A stretch of DNA of 64,000 nt, taken from positions 124,001 through 188,000 of the forward strand of contig DASRFA010000013.1 in NCBI GenBank assembly GCA_035651755.1. The letters are read 5' to 3'. The position numbers were made by a program, and so were the translations under genes. Positions within the stretch are counted from its first letter, which is position 1. Each line of letters starts with the position of its first letter. The DNA comes from DASRFA01 sp035651755. Its GTDB lineage: Bacteria > Desulfobacterota > Binatia > UBA12015. The notes beneath the pieces were generated by a model that saw nothing but the letters and a program-made list of their open reading frames with translations, was not told where the DNA came from and made no database searches. Shown in pieces: positions 16,711 through 28,521 of this stretch.

Positions 16711-16899
16711 GCGCGGCCCGCAGAGCAATGGTCATGCCGCAGCGCCTCGCCGCGCGTGCAGGCGAGACCGCGACGCGCGACGCTCGCGCGAGACGCGGTG
16801 GCCCGCCGCCGTGCCGATCGCAAGGCGACGGATCCCCGGTATCACGCGAGCCGTCGGCACCGACATGCGTCATTCCACGCGCCGGCGAGGCGCAGCGCG

Positions 16900-17325
16900 C
16901 TAGCGGTTCGGCTGCGAGACCCCCTTCAACGCCTCCGCGCTTTCGTGCTCGCCCGTGTGGCGAGCGAGGTCGGCGAGCGCGACCATCCCGACCAGCCGAT
17001 TGTCGCGGTCCAGGACCGGTAGCCGGCGCACCTCGTGCGTCTGCATCCGCTGCACCACGTCTCCCACGTCCTCGTCGGCGAAGCAGCACACGAGGTCCGG
17101 CGTCATGATTTCACGGACCCGCGTCGCCTTCGGATCGCAGCCGGCTGCGACCGCGCGCACCGCGATGTCGCGATCGGTCAGGATCCCGATGACCAGGTCC
17201 TCCTCGACGACCGGAAGCGGTCCGATGTCGAGCTCCTCCATCTTCGCGGCCGCCTGCTGGATGGTCTCGTCGGGGGCGGTCGTCTCGACCCCGGACGTCA
17301 TCAATTCCTCGACTCGCTGTGCCAT
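16900..17325 (-). CDS. CBS-domain protein (two CBS motifs)
   Basis: A 141-residue protein made almost entirely of a tandem CBS pair: VEELMTSGVETTAPDETIQQ through GILTDRDIAVRAVAAG, then IMTPDLVCCFADEDVGDV through LVGMVALADLA. CBS pairs bind adenosine nucleotides and usually act as sensors. The start is supported by an excellent Shine-Dalgarno, AAAGGAGG, seven bases before the ATG. It is a stand-alone gene, divergent from uvrA with 225 bases between starts; no partner domain is fused. Confidence 0.9.
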   Translation of the reverse strand: MAQRVEELMTSGVETTAPDETIQQAAAKMEELDIGPLPVVEEDLVIGILTDRDIAVRAVAAGCDPKATRVREIMTPDLVCCFADEDVGDVVQRMQTHEVRRLPVLDRDNRLVGMVALADLARHTGEHESAEALKGVSQPNR

Positions 17326-17550
17326 CGTGCCTCCTTTGCGCGAGCGTCCCCGCGTGGAGGCACCGGCTGCGAAGCGTATGCCAACGGTGCCGGAGCCTCG
17401 CGCGCGCGCCTTCAGCACGTCCGCCGGGCGCGATCCGTGACGGCCCGCATGCGAGCGGCGCGCGCCCGGAACCTTCTACAAAACGTCTCGGAAGCTCGTG
17501 CCGTTCGGCGGCTTTTGACTTGGACGAAGCCACCGCTAAGCAAAGGCGGG

Positions 17551-20519
<2,969 letters not shown>

Positions 20520-20523
<4 letters not shown>

Positions 20524-20975
20524 CCTTCGCCTTGGGAGCGCGTTTCCTCCGCGGCCTGGCGGCGGCGGCGCTCGTCGCCGCCTGCAGCGCGAGCTCCAGC
20601 AAGGACTTCGGGCCGGACCCGTTCAAGGACCCCTTCTTCCAGGAGGGGATGGGCAGCAGCGGCGTGGACGAGGTGCTCGAGCATCCCGCGCCGAGCGTCG
20701 GCTATCTCAGCAACAGCGATCTCTACGCCAACGAGGGCGAGGAGGAGATGATCCGCCGCGAGCGCCGCGCCGCCGGCGCCGGTGAGGTCATCGAGGCGGA
20801 GGACCGGGGAGAGCTGCTCGGCAACGGGGACGACGAAGACCCCGGTGCGCCCGCGCGCCCCGGCTCGGGCCGCGAGAAGACGTTCGGCGAGAAGGCGGAG
20901 GAGGCGACGCTCGCCACCATGAGCGTCCTCATCGGCGCCGGCATGGCCGCGCTGCCATACCTTCTCGGGACCTAA
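20520..20975 (+). CDS. predicted lipoprotein (151 aa)
   Basis: Starts with a GTG that overlaps the uvrA stop (GTGA). The N-terminus MTFALGARFLRGLAAAALVA ends in the lipobox VAAC at about residue 22, so the mature protein should be lipid-anchored in the envelope. The mature part is acidic (EDRGELLGNGDDEDPG), and a hydrophobic segment (TLATMSVLIGAGMAALPYLL) ends the protein, which could be a second membrane contact. I recognise no domain. Coupling to uvrA may be positional only. Its stop is followed within four bases by repeat copy C. Confidence 0.7.
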
Positions 20976-20978
20976 CAA

Positions 20979-21058
20979 AACGAGGGGAACGCTCCCCTCG
21001 CCCCATTGGGCAAAGCCCAACGGGGCCCCACTTCCCGCGGGCTCGCTTCGCTCGGCCG
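20979..21058 (-). repeat. palindromic repeat family 1, copy C
   Basis: Read on the minus strand the order is CGAGCGAAGCGAGCCCGCGG, GAAGTGG, hairpin GCCCCGTTGGGC TTT GCCCAATGGGGC, then GAGGGGAGCGTTCCCCTCG. It fills most of the 107-base gap between two convergent genes (the lipoprotein and the amino-acid permease), and an additional short palindrome CCGCGCGCGAAGCGCGCGG follows at about 21056-21074. It could serve as a bidirectional terminator in this position, although there is no U tract. Confidence 0.85.
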
Positions 21059-21082
21059 CGCGCGAAGCGCGCGGGGGGATCT

Positions 21083-22567
21083 TCAGTCCAACGCTCTCCC
21101 TGCAGGGGAGACGCCGCCGCGGCGGAGCTCCGAATTGAGGCTCGCGGCGATCCGGCTGTGGCGCTGGCTGTAGCCGAAGTAGATCGCGAGGCCGATCGCG
21201 AGCCAGACAGCGAGCCGGAGCCAGTTCTCCCAGCCGAGGGCGAACATCATCGCGAGGTTCGTCAGGATCCCGAGGATCGGGATCGCCGGCACCCACGGCG
21301 TCCGGAACGGGCGGTGCAGCTGCGGGTTCGTCCGCCGCATGACGAGCACCGCGGCGCAGACGATCACGAACGCCATCAGCGTCCCGATGTTCACGAGGTC
21401 GGCGAGGATCTTGAGCGGGAACGTCGAGCCCACGAGCGCGACCAGGACCCCAACCAGCATCGTCGCCTTGTGGGGCGTCCGGAAGCGCGGGTGGACGGCG
21501 CCGAAGAAGCGCTCCGAGATCAGGCCGTCGCGCGCCATCGCGAGCAGCACGCGCGTCTGGCTGAGGAGCAGGACGAGGAGCACGCTCGTCAGGCCGGCGA
21601 TCGCGCCCACCGAGATGATGAAGACGGCGGTCTGCATCCCGTGGTGCGCGAACGCGTGCGCGACCGGGGCGTCGAGGTCGATCTGCGTGTAGTTCACCAT
21701 GCCGGTCAGCACGCCGGCGACCAGGATGTAGAGGATCGTGCAGATGGCGAGCGACGCGATGATGCCGATCGGCACGTCGCGCTGGGGGTTCGTCGCCTCC
21801 TCGGCGTGGGTCGAGACCGAGTCGAAGCCGACGTACGCGAAGAAGATGTACGCCGCCCCCTTCAGGACCCCGGCCGCGCCGTAGGGGAAGAACGGATGCC
21901 AGTTGGCGACGTCGATGCGCGGTGTTCCGGCGAAGATCACGAAGACCACGACGACGATCTTGACGATCACCATCGCCGCGTTGAAGCGCGCGCTTTCGCT
22001 GATCCCGATCACCAGAACGCCCGTGAGCGCGAGCACGATCAGCGCCGCCGGGAGGTTCAGGTACGCGCCGGTCGCGTACCAGGCGTGGGTCGCGGCGTTG
22101 AACTCGATCGGCCCGACCGACCAGTGCTCCGGGATCGAGATCCCGTACAGGCCGAGGAAGGACTCGAAGTAGTGCGACCAGCCGTGCGCCACGGTGCTCG
22201 CGGCCACGGCGTACTCGAGCACGAGGTCCCAGCCGATGATCCACGCGAAGAGCTCGCCGAGCGTCGCGTACGCGTACGTGTACGCGCTGCCCGCGACCGG
22301 AACCATCGACGCGAACTCGGCGTAGCAGAGCGCCGCGAACGCACAGCCGAGGCCGGCGACGACGAACGACAGGACGAGCGCCGGCCCGGCGTACTGGTTC
22401 GCCGCGAGCCCGGTCAGAACGAAGATGCCGGCGCCGATGATGCAGCCGATGCCGAGCGCCGTCAGCGTCACCGGGCCGAGAGCGCGCCGCAGGCGATGCT
22501 CGCCCGCCATCTCGGCGAGGAGGACGTCGATCGGCTTGATCGTGAGCGCCTGCCGGCCCCGCGTCAT
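21083..22567 (-). CDS. APC-family amino acid permease (cationic amino acid transporter type)
   Basis: A 494-residue integral membrane protein with about 12 or more hydrophobic segments. It starts with a cytoplasmic stretch, then GIGCIIGAGIFVLTGLAA, the APC substrate-binding G-x-G-I-F helix, AFAALCYAEFASMVPVAGSA, and later FFAYVGFDSVSTHAEEATNP, typical of the CAT (YfnA-like) subgroup that imports amino acids. Its ATG overlaps the stop of the upstream pabC-like gene by ATGA, so the three genes pabB, pabC and the permease form one transcription unit. A role in supplying an amino acid or exporting a product is not evident from sequence. Confidence 0.9.
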   Translation of the reverse strand: MTRGRQALTIKPIDVLLAEMAGEHRLRRALGPVTLTALGIGCIIGAGIFVLTGLAANQYAGPALVLSFVVAGLGCAFAALCYAEFASMVPVAGSAYTYAYATLGELFAWIIGWDLVLEYAVAASTVAHGWSHYFESFLGLYGISIPEHWSVGPIEFNAATHAWYATGAYLNLPAALIVLALTGVLVIGISESARFNAAMVIVKIVVVVFVIFAGTPRIDVANWHPFFPYGAAGVLKGAAYIFFAYVGFDSVSTHAEEATNPQRDVPIGIIASLAICTILYILVAGVLTGMVNYTQIDLDAPVAHAFAHHGMQTAVFIISVGAIAGLTSVLLVLLLSQTRVLLAMARDGLISERFFGAVHPRFRTPHKATMLVGVLVALVGSTFPLKILADLVNIGTLMAFVIVCAAVLVMRRTNPQLHRPFRTPWVPAIPILGILTNLAMMFALGWENWLRLAVWLAIGLAIYFGYSQRHSRIAASLNSELRRGGVSPAGRALD

Positions 22568-23586
22568 GGTCGGTCGGGCGTAGCAAGCGGGTCGGCGGCG
22601 GAGCAAACGCGCGGGCGGGGCGATCGCTTCCCCGCCCGCGGCGCGGACGCGTCCGCCCGCTCGAGGCCGCGCGCGACGACGCGCGCGTACAGCGACTGCA
22701 CCGCGCGCGTGACGTCGCCCGGCGTGCCCGCTCCGACGCGCCGGCGATCGAGCCGCACGACCGGCATGACCTCGATGACCGATCCGGTGAGAAAGATCTC
22801 GTCGGCAGCGTCGAGGTCGCGCGCGCGCAGCGGCGACTCGCGGATCTCGATCCCGGCGCGGCGCGCGGCGCGCACGACCGCGGCGCGCGTGATGCCGGGG
22901 AGGGCGCCGGCCGCGACGGGCGGCGTCTGCACCACCCCGCGGCGCACCGTGAAGACGTTGCTCGTCGTCCCCTCGCTCACCGTGCCGTCCGCCTCGACGA
23001 AGAGCGCCTCGCTCGCGTGGCTCCGCGCCGCGCGCATGCGGCCCGCCACCGCCGCGAGGTAGTCGACGTTCTTGTGAGAGCTCGTGGTCCCCCCGCGCCC
23101 GTGCCCGAACGCCAGCCGGACGACCGACCATCCGCGCTCGCGCTCGGCCGCGAGGTCCGAGGGAATCGCGCGCGCGACGAGGACGCAGGTCGGCGCGATC
23201 CCGGGCGGCGGGACGAGGCCCTCGCCGACGCCGCGCGTGATCGTCAATCGCAGAGCCGCCTCGCGGAGGGCGCACGCCGCGAGGAGGTCGCTCGCCGCGC
23301 GCCGGAGGTCGTGCTCCGGCCATGGGATCGCGAAGCGCCCGAGGCTCGCCGCGAGCCGGCGGAGATGCTCGTCCCAGAAGAGCGGGCGGCCGCCGTAGAA
23401 GCGGATGGTCTCGAAGAAAGCGTCGCCGTAGAGGAACCCGCGGTCGTAGATCGAGACCGCCGCCCGCGCGGCCGGCACGAGCCGCCCGTCGACCCACGCG
23501 AATCGGGCGCTCGTCCCGGGCGGCGCGGCGGACGATCGGCCCGCGCGCAATGCGGCGGCGGGGCGTCGCCGCGGTCGCGCGCTCAC
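22564..23586 (-). CDS. pabC: class IV aminotransferase, probable aminodeoxychorismate lyase
   Basis: A 340-residue fold-type IV PLP enzyme: FAWVDGRLVPAARAAVSIYD, then RGFLYGDAFFETIRFYGG, HLRRLAASL, and the PLP-lysine region SSHKNVDYLAAVAGRMRA followed by GTVSEGTTSNVF and GITRAAVV. The family includes branched-chain aminotransferases and 4-amino-4-deoxychorismate lyase; the gene begins inside the stop of pabB (GTGA), which favours the latter, releasing p-aminobenzoate for folate. The first ~30 residues are an Arg/Ala-rich extension, so the true start could be internal. The last ~30 residues extend beyond the fold. Confidence 0.8.
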   Translation of the reverse strand: MSARPRRRPAAALRAGRSSAAPPGTSARFAWVDGRLVPAARAAVSIYDRGFLYGDAFFETIRFYGGRPLFWDEHLRRLAASLGRFAIPWPEHDLRRAASDLLAACALREAALRLTITRGVGEGLVPPPGIAPTCVLVARAIPSDLAAERERGWSVVRLAFGHGRGGTTSSHKNVDYLAAVAGRMRAARSHASEALFVEADGTVSEGTTSNVFTVRRGVVQTPPVAAGALPGITRAAVVRAARRAGIEIRESPLRARDLDAADEIFLTGSVIEVMPVVRLDRRRVGAGTPGDVTRAVQSLYARVVARGLERADASAPRAGKRSPRPRVCSAADPLATPDRP

Positions 23587-25010
23587 CCGCCGGCTCGCGA
23601 CCCGGCGGCGGCGGCCGCTTCGCCGTCGGCGTCGCGATCCACGCCGAGCGCGGGCGCCACGCCGACCGCCTGCAGGAAAGGCCGCGCCTTCAGCCAGCAC
23701 TCCGCGTGCTCGCGCTCGGGATCCGAGTCCGCGACGATCCCGGCCCCGACGTGGTACGCGAAAACTCCGTCGCGCCACACCGCCGTCCGGATCGCGATCG
23801 CGGAATCGAGGTCGCGCGCGCCCCGGAGGGCGACCGTCGCGCCCGTGTACACGCCGCGCGCGACCGGCTCGAGCTCCGCGATGATCTGCGCGGCCCGGAT
23901 CTTCGGTGCGCCGGTGATCGATCCGCCGGGAAAGGTCGCTCGCAGGACGTCCGCGAGGCCGACGTCGTCGCGCAGCCGCCCGCGGACCGTCGAGACCAGG
24001 TGGTGGAGCGTCGCGAACGACTCCGTCCGGAGGAGCGACGGCACGGCGATGCTTCCCGGCGCGCAGATCCGCCCGAGGTCGTTCCGCTCGAGGTCCACGA
24101 TCATGACGTGCTCGGCGCGCTCCTTGGGATCGCGCACGAGGTCTTCGCGCAGCGCCTCGTCGACGACCGGATCCGGGGCGCGCGGCCGCGTCCCCTTGAT
24201 CGGCTCGGTCTCGATCGCGCTGCCGCGGACCCGGAGGAAGGTCTCGGGCGAGCGCGAGAGGACGGCGAAGCCATCTCCGCGCAGGAAGGAGCCGCACGGC
24301 ACCGCCTGCGCGGCCCGCATGCGGAGGTACGCCTCTTCCGGATCGAGGTCGCATGCGACCCGGAAGCGCTCTGCGAGGTTCACCTGGTAGACGTCGCCGG
24401 CGGCGATGTAGTCCTGCGCGCGCTCGACCGCCGCGACGTAGCGCCGCCGGTCCGGCGTCTCGAGGACCGTCGCCGATTCGCAGGACGGCGTCGCGGCCGC
24501 GAGCGGCGAGCGCGTCGGCGCGAGCGCGGCGACCGCGTCGGCGAGCCGGTCGGCTGCGCGCTCGTCGATCGCCTCGATCGCCAGCCGGGCGGACCGTCCG
24601 CCGGGCTCGCGGCGCACGGCGAGGACCGCGTCGTGGCGCGCGAGCCAGACGATCGGCAGCCCGGTCGGGTCGGCGCGCAGGCGGCCCATCGCGGGCTCGA
24701 TCAGCGGCGCCAGGTCGTACGCGAAGAAGCCGACGAAGCGCGGCGCCGAGCAGGCGTTCGGTGCGCCGCCCGCCGCGGCGACGAACGCCTCGACCGCTGC
24801 GAGCGGATCGCCGGTCCACTGGCGGACGGCCGCGCCGTCGGCGATCTTGACGGAGCCGTCGCGCGCGGTCGACAAGCGTGCGGTCGGCGAGAATCCGAGG
24901 TACGCAGGGGACTCGTCCCCGTCGTCGAGCCAGAAGGCGCCCGGCTGCCCCGAGATCCGCCGAAACACGGCGGCCGCGTCGGAACAGGGTCCCAAGTCGA
25001 TGCTCAGCAT
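23583..25010 (-). CDS. pabB: aminodeoxychorismate synthase component I (PabB)
   Basis: A 475-residue chorismate-utilising enzyme. The N-terminal half has the anthranilate-synthase-I type domain (FVGFFAYDLAPLIEPAMGRL); the catalytic half carries AAGDVYQVNLAERF, FLRVRGSAIETEPIKGTRPR, ERAEHVMIVDLERNDLGRIC, VRATFPGGSITGAPKIRAAQ-type sequence and GVYTGA. The PIKGT lysine is the nucleophile seen in PabB rather than TrpE (which has P-I-A-G-T), so chorismate amination for p-aminobenzoate/folate is the best call. It heads an operon with pabC and the permease. The glutaminase subunit PabA is not in the window. Confidence 0.93.
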   Translation of the reverse strand: MLSIDLGPCSDAAAVFRRISGQPGAFWLDDGDESPAYLGFSPTARLSTARDGSVKIADGAAVRQWTGDPLAAVEAFVAAAGGAPNACSAPRFVGFFAYDLAPLIEPAMGRLRADPTGLPIVWLARHDAVLAVRREPGGRSARLAIEAIDERAADRLADAVAALAPTRSPLAAATPSCESATVLETPDRRRYVAAVERAQDYIAAGDVYQVNLAERFRVACDLDPEEAYLRMRAAQAVPCGSFLRGDGFAVLSRSPETFLRVRGSAIETEPIKGTRPRAPDPVVDEALREDLVRDPKERAEHVMIVDLERNDLGRICAPGSIAVPSLLRTESFATLHHLVSTVRGRLRDDVGLADVLRATFPGGSITGAPKIRAAQIIAELEPVARGVYTGATVALRGARDLDSAIAIRTAVWRDGVFAYHVGAGIVADSDPEREHAECWLKARPFLQAVGVAPALGVDRDADGEAAAAAGSRAGG

Positions 25011-25097
25011 GCCGCAGTCCGCTCGCTACCCCGCGCCCGGCGAACATGCCGCCGCGCCGGCGGGCGCGCCGGCCGCGCCCGCCCCACGGTTAGCTGC

Positions 25098-25991
25098 TTG
25101 AACGCATCTGTCCACCTCCTCCGCAAGACGGTCGCGGCGACCGTCCACCTCCAGGCGGACATCCCGGAGGACCACCCGTCGGCCGCGATTCTCGGCGCCG
25201 AGCGCATGGGCACCGGCGTCTTTCTCGGGACGCCGCCCGCGATCGTGACCGCGCACTACGTCCTGATCGGCTCGCGCGGCGTGCAGGTCACGACGATCGA
25301 CGGGACCACCGCGAGCGGGACGATCGCCGCGATCGACTACGCGAGCGGCCTCGGCGTCGTGACGCTCGACGACCCGCCGGATCGCAGCCTCGAGGTCCGC
25401 CCGATCGAGGAGGTGACGCCCGGGCAGGAGTGCTTCGTCGTGGCGAGCGTCGGCGACGGCCGACAGGTGCGGACCGGGACCGTCGCATCGATCGCGCCCT
25501 TCGACGCGTTCTGGGAGTACATGCTGGACCGCGCGATCCTCGCGTCGCCCGAGAACCCCGGGCTCGGCGGCGGGCCGATCGCCGATGCGTCCGGACGCGT
25601 GATCGGCATCGCGGCGCTGTCCCTGACCGAGGTCGGCAAGTTCACGTTCGGTGTGCCCGCGTCGCTCGCGCTGCCGCTCCTCGAGGCGCTGCGCGTGCAG
25701 GGCCGCCACGCGCCCGCGCGGCGCGCCTGGCTCGGCATCACCTGCTACTCGCTCAAGAACCACGTCGTGGTCGCCGGCGTCATCCCCGACAGCCCGGCGG
25801 CGAAGGCGGGCCTCCGCTCGGGCGACCTCATCGTCGCGATCGACGGCGAGGAGGTGAGCGAGCGGCGCGATCTGTTCGACCGCCTCTGGCGGCGGGCGAG
25901 CGGCGACCCGGCGCGCCTGCGGGTGTTCCGCAACAACGAGACGTTCGAGGTCGAGGTCGCGACCGGAACTATCGAAGACTTCTTCGCCTAG
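25098..25991 (+). CDS. HtrA/trypsin-like protein with PDZ domain, catalytic residues not conserved
   Basis: A 297-residue protein resembling the serine-protease domain of DegP/HtrA (residues ~10-200) plus one PDZ domain (~208-285: RRAWLGITCYSLKN, IPDSPAAKAGLRSGDLIVAI). The protease landmarks are altered: G-T-G-V-F-L at 38-43 then IVTAHYVL at 49-56, SGLGVVTL where D-L-A-V is usual (Asp to Gly at residue 84), and GLGGGPI at 155-161 where G-N-S-G-G-P is usual, so the nucleophilic Ser is Gly. It is therefore probably a non-catalytic scaffold or PDZ adaptor. No signal peptide is visible. A TTG start is proposed because no ATG/GTG lies suitably placed; this is uncertain. Confidence 0.75.
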   Translation: MNASVHLLRKTVAATVHLQADIPEDHPSAAILGAERMGTGVFLGTPPAIVTAHYVLIGSRGVQVTTIDGTTASGTIAAIDYASGLGVVTLDDPPDRSLEVRPIEEVTPGQECFVVASVGDGRQVRTGTVASIAPFDAFWEYMLDRAILASPENPGLGGGPIADASGRVIGIAALSLTEVGKFTFGVPASLALPLLEALRVQGRHAPARRAWLGITCYSLKNHVVVAGVIPDSPAAKAGLRSGDLIVAIDGEEVSERRDLFDRLWRRASGDPARLRVFRNNETFEVEVATGTIEDFFA

Positions 25992-25993
25992 CG

Positions 25994-26788
25994 CTACGCT
26001 GCCGCGAGGGCGCGGACGGCGGCGACGAGCTGCGGAAGCACCGTCCCCGCGGGCCCTTCGAGGACGATGCCGGCCCAGGGCGTGAGCTCGCTCTCGTGTG
26101 GGTTCACCTCGATCACGGTTCCGCCGCGCTCGAGGACGCCGAAGGGCAGGGCGGCCGCGGGGTAGACGGTGGCCGACGTGCCGGCGACGAGGATGCAGTC
26201 CGCGCGGGCAGCTTCTTCCTGGCAGCGGTCGAGCACGTCCGGCGGGATCGGCTCGCCGAAGGAGACCGTGTCGGACTTCAGGATGCCGCCGCAGCGGTCG
26301 CAGATCGGCGGCAGGGTCGCGAGCGAGATCTCCTGGCGCGGCCAGCGCGAAACGCAGCGCGTGCAGCGGACGAGAAGCGCGTTGCCGTGGATCTCCGCGA
26401 GCTCGCGCTGCCCGGCGCGACGGTGCAGGTCGTCGATGTTTTGCGTGACGAGGCAGCGCAGCAGGCCCATCTCCTCGAGCTCGACGAGCGCCTTGTGGCC
26501 GGCGTTCGGGCGTGCGGCTTCGAGGCGCTCCGCGAGCTCGCGCATCGGGCCCGAAGGGTTCAGGCGCTGCTCCCACGCGCGCTTCGGGTCCGCGAGGAAC
26601 AGCTCGTACCCGTTCAGCGGCGGCTCGCCGTGCTTGGTCCAGAGCCCTCCGGGCCCGCGGAAGGGCGGGATGCCGCTCTCGACCGACAGGCCCGCGCCCG
26701 TGAGCCCGATCGCGTAGCGCGCGCCGACGAGCGCGCGCGCGGCCGCGCGGTAGGCTGCGTCGTCGCGGCTCTCGGTCGGCGGCGCCAT
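25994..26788 (-). CDS. Sir2-family NAD-dependent protein deacylase
   Basis: A 264-residue sirtuin. It has the NAD-binding GAGLSVESGIPPFRG at about 31-45, TQNIDDLH at ~114-121, the catalytic HGN at ~134, and a zinc module C-T-R-C ... C-D-R-C. SGTS-type GTSATVYPAA and VIEVNPHESELTP follow. Sirtuins remove acyl groups from lysines using NAD and often regulate acetyl-CoA synthetase. The cofactor motif is intact, so activity is expected. It converges on the pseudoprotease gene with a gap of two bases, and the lytic transglycosylase gene lies directly upstream on the same strand. Confidence 0.92.
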   Translation of the reverse strand: MAPPTESRDDAAYRAAARALVGARYAIGLTGAGLSVESGIPPFRGPGGLWTKHGEPPLNGYELFLADPKRAWEQRLNPSGPMRELAERLEAARPNAGHKALVELEEMGLLRCLVTQNIDDLHRRAGQRELAEIHGNALLVRCTRCVSRWPRQEISLATLPPICDRCGGILKSDTVSFGEPIPPDVLDRCQEEAARADCILVAGTSATVYPAAALPFGVLERGGTVIEVNPHESELTPWAGIVLEGPAGTVLPQLVAAVRALAAA

Positions 26789-26792
26789 CCGC

Positions 26793-27905
26793 TCAGCCGT
26801 AGATCAGGAGCCGCTGGCCGAGCTGGAGCTGCGCGGAGACCGCGCGGTTCGCCGAGCGCAGCGCCTTCACGGTCGTGCCGTTCTTGCGCGCGATCTGCCA
26901 AAGCGTGTCGCCCTTCCGGACCACGTACTCGCGCGCCGCGCGCGTCTCGATGCCGGGGAAGTAGTACGTCGCGTTGCGCGCGATGTGCACGGCCGCGAGG
27001 AACTGCGCGTAGAAGTTCTTCCCGGCGTACCCGAAGGCCGGGCTCGCGTGCCGCTCGATGAGCGCGACGAGGTCGCTGGTGCCCGCCGTCGCGACCGCGC
27101 GGAGCGTCCCGTTCACGCCGTAGTTGTACGACGTGATGGCGAGCGGCCAGCTTCCGAGCGCCTCGTGGGCGTCGTGCAGGTAGCGCGCCGCGACCGCCGT
27201 CGCCTTGTAGGGATCGCGCCGCTCGTCGACGCCGTCGTCCACGCGCAGCGATCCGCGCGCCGTGTCCGGCATGAGCTGCCAGAGGCCGACGGCGCCCGCG
27301 CGCGAGACCGCGAGCGCGTCGAACGACGACTCGACGTGCGGCAGGTAGGCGAGCTCCTCGGGCAGCGAAGCGTCGCGTAGCAGCCGGCGGACGTTCGACA
27401 GATAGGCCTTCGATCGCACGACGCTCTCGCGGAACACCTCGCGCTGGCCGGTCTGGACGCGGATGCGACCGCGCGCCTCGGCGAGGAGCCGCGGGCTCAT
27501 CGGCGGCCGTAGCATCGCCCACGCCTCGCCTTTCGGCCCGAGCACGCGGCGCGATCCGCTGCGCTCGGGGTGGGCGAGCGCGCGGCCCACGCGGTCGGCG
27601 AGCGCCGAGTAGCGCTCCTGAATCGCTTCGAGCTCGGCTGATCCGCCGTCGGCCAGCGGCACGACCGCGAACACGACCCACGGCCGATCGCGGTCGTGCA
27701 CGATCGCTTCGGCGAGCGAGTAACGTGTGAAGACGTCGACCCAGAACGAGATCCGGGCCTCGAGGCCTCTTCCGGCCTCCAACGGGGGTTTGAACTCGAG
27801 CCGCGGTGCCTCCTCACGCGCTTCGCCGACGCGTGCCACCGACAACCCCAACCCAACGATCAACAGGAAGGACAGCCGCCGGCTCCGGAAGCGGTCGCGT
27901 CGCAT
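26793..27905 (-). CDS. membrane-bound lytic transglycosylase (SLT plus LysM)
   Basis: A 370-residue exported protein. The signal peptide (LSFLLIVGLGLSVARVGEA) ends about residue 28. The central SLT domain has ELAYLPHVESSFDALAVSRA with the catalytic Glu, VGLWQLMPDTARG and ITSYNYGVNG, the pattern of MltD-type enzymes that cleave peptidoglycan between MurNAc and GlcNAc. The last ~45 residues are one LysM domain (EYVVRKGDTLWQIARKNGTT), which binds glycan strands. The ATG giving MRRDRFRSRR is chosen because it directly precedes the basic signal-peptide N-region. It is transcribed with the sirtuin gene. Confidence 0.92.
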   Translation of the reverse strand: MRRDRFRSRRLSFLLIVGLGLSVARVGEAREEAPRLEFKPPLEAGRGLEARISFWVDVFTRYSLAEAIVHDRDRPWVVFAVVPLADGGSAELEAIQERYSALADRVGRALAHPERSGSRRVLGPKGEAWAMLRPPMSPRLLAEARGRIRVQTGQREVFRESVVRSKAYLSNVRRLLRDASLPEELAYLPHVESSFDALAVSRAGAVGLWQLMPDTARGSLRVDDGVDERRDPYKATAVAARYLHDAHEALGSWPLAITSYNYGVNGTLRAVATAGTSDLVALIERHASPAFGYAGKNFYAQFLAAVHIARNATYYFPGIETRAAREYVVRKGDTLWQIARKNGTTVKALRSANRAVSAQLQLGQRLLIYG

Positions 27906-28061
27906 GCGCACCCTCCGATAGCGGCGTTGCGTGCCGAGAGTGGCAGAGCCGTCGCCCGGAAACAAGGAGCGACGCGTCCGAGTTGCGCGCCGTGCCGGCG
28001 GACGGCACGCTGGCGTCGCACCGGTCGCGCGACGCGCGGCCACAGGTGCGAGGAGGTGTCA

Positions 28062-28520
28062 GTGAGGACGGAGTTTTTCTCGAGCTTCGCGAGTTTTCGA
28101 CCGTGCCGCGCGGCCGGGAGGCCGCGTTTCGCCTCTGCGCCTTCGACCGCGCTCGCCCTGGCGCTCGCGCTGGCGGCTCTCCTCGCAGCCGCACCGGCGC
28201 GCGCGGAGGAGGCCGCGGAGGGCGGCGAGGCGATCACCGCGTCGGGCGAGGTCGTCGACCTCGCCTGCTACTTGACGCGCGGCGAGAAGGGCCGCGGCCC
28301 CGCGCACGCGGAGTGCGCCGACATGTGCGCGAAGGGCGGCGCGCCGCTCGGCCTCCTGTCGACCGATGGCAGCCTTCTCCTCCTCGTCGAGGATCACTCG
28401 AAGCCCGCGCCCTACGCGCAAATCAAGAAGATGGCGGGCAAGCAGGCCGAGGTGGAGGGCAAGAAATTCGTCCGCGGCGGCATCCCCGGCCTCATGGTCG
28501 GCTCCGCCAAGGAGATGTGA
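28062..28520 (+). CDS. exported small conserved protein of unknown function
   Basis: A 152-residue protein with an N-terminal signal peptide (TALALALALAALLAAAPARA, cleavage near residue 47 after ARA). The mature domain reads TASGEVVDLACYLTRGEKGR, then HAECADMCAKGGAPLGLL, LLLLVEDHSKPAPYAQIKKM, KQAEVEGKKFVRGGIPGLMV. I recognise this as a recurring small periplasmic family in which a G-E-V-V-D-x-x-C-Y-L strand and C-A-x-x-C pair are conserved; no function is established to my knowledge. The GTG start follows GAGGAGG. Its stop is one base from that of the convergent haem-motif beta-barrel gene. Confidence 0.75.
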   Translation: MRTEFFSSFASFRPCRAAGRPRFASAPSTALALALALAALLAAAPARAEEAAEGGEAITASGEVVDLACYLTRGEKGRGPAHAECADMCAKGGAPLGLLSTDGSLLLLVEDHSKPAPYAQIKKMAGKQAEVEGKKFVRGGIPGLMVGSAKEM

Positions 28521-28521
28521 T

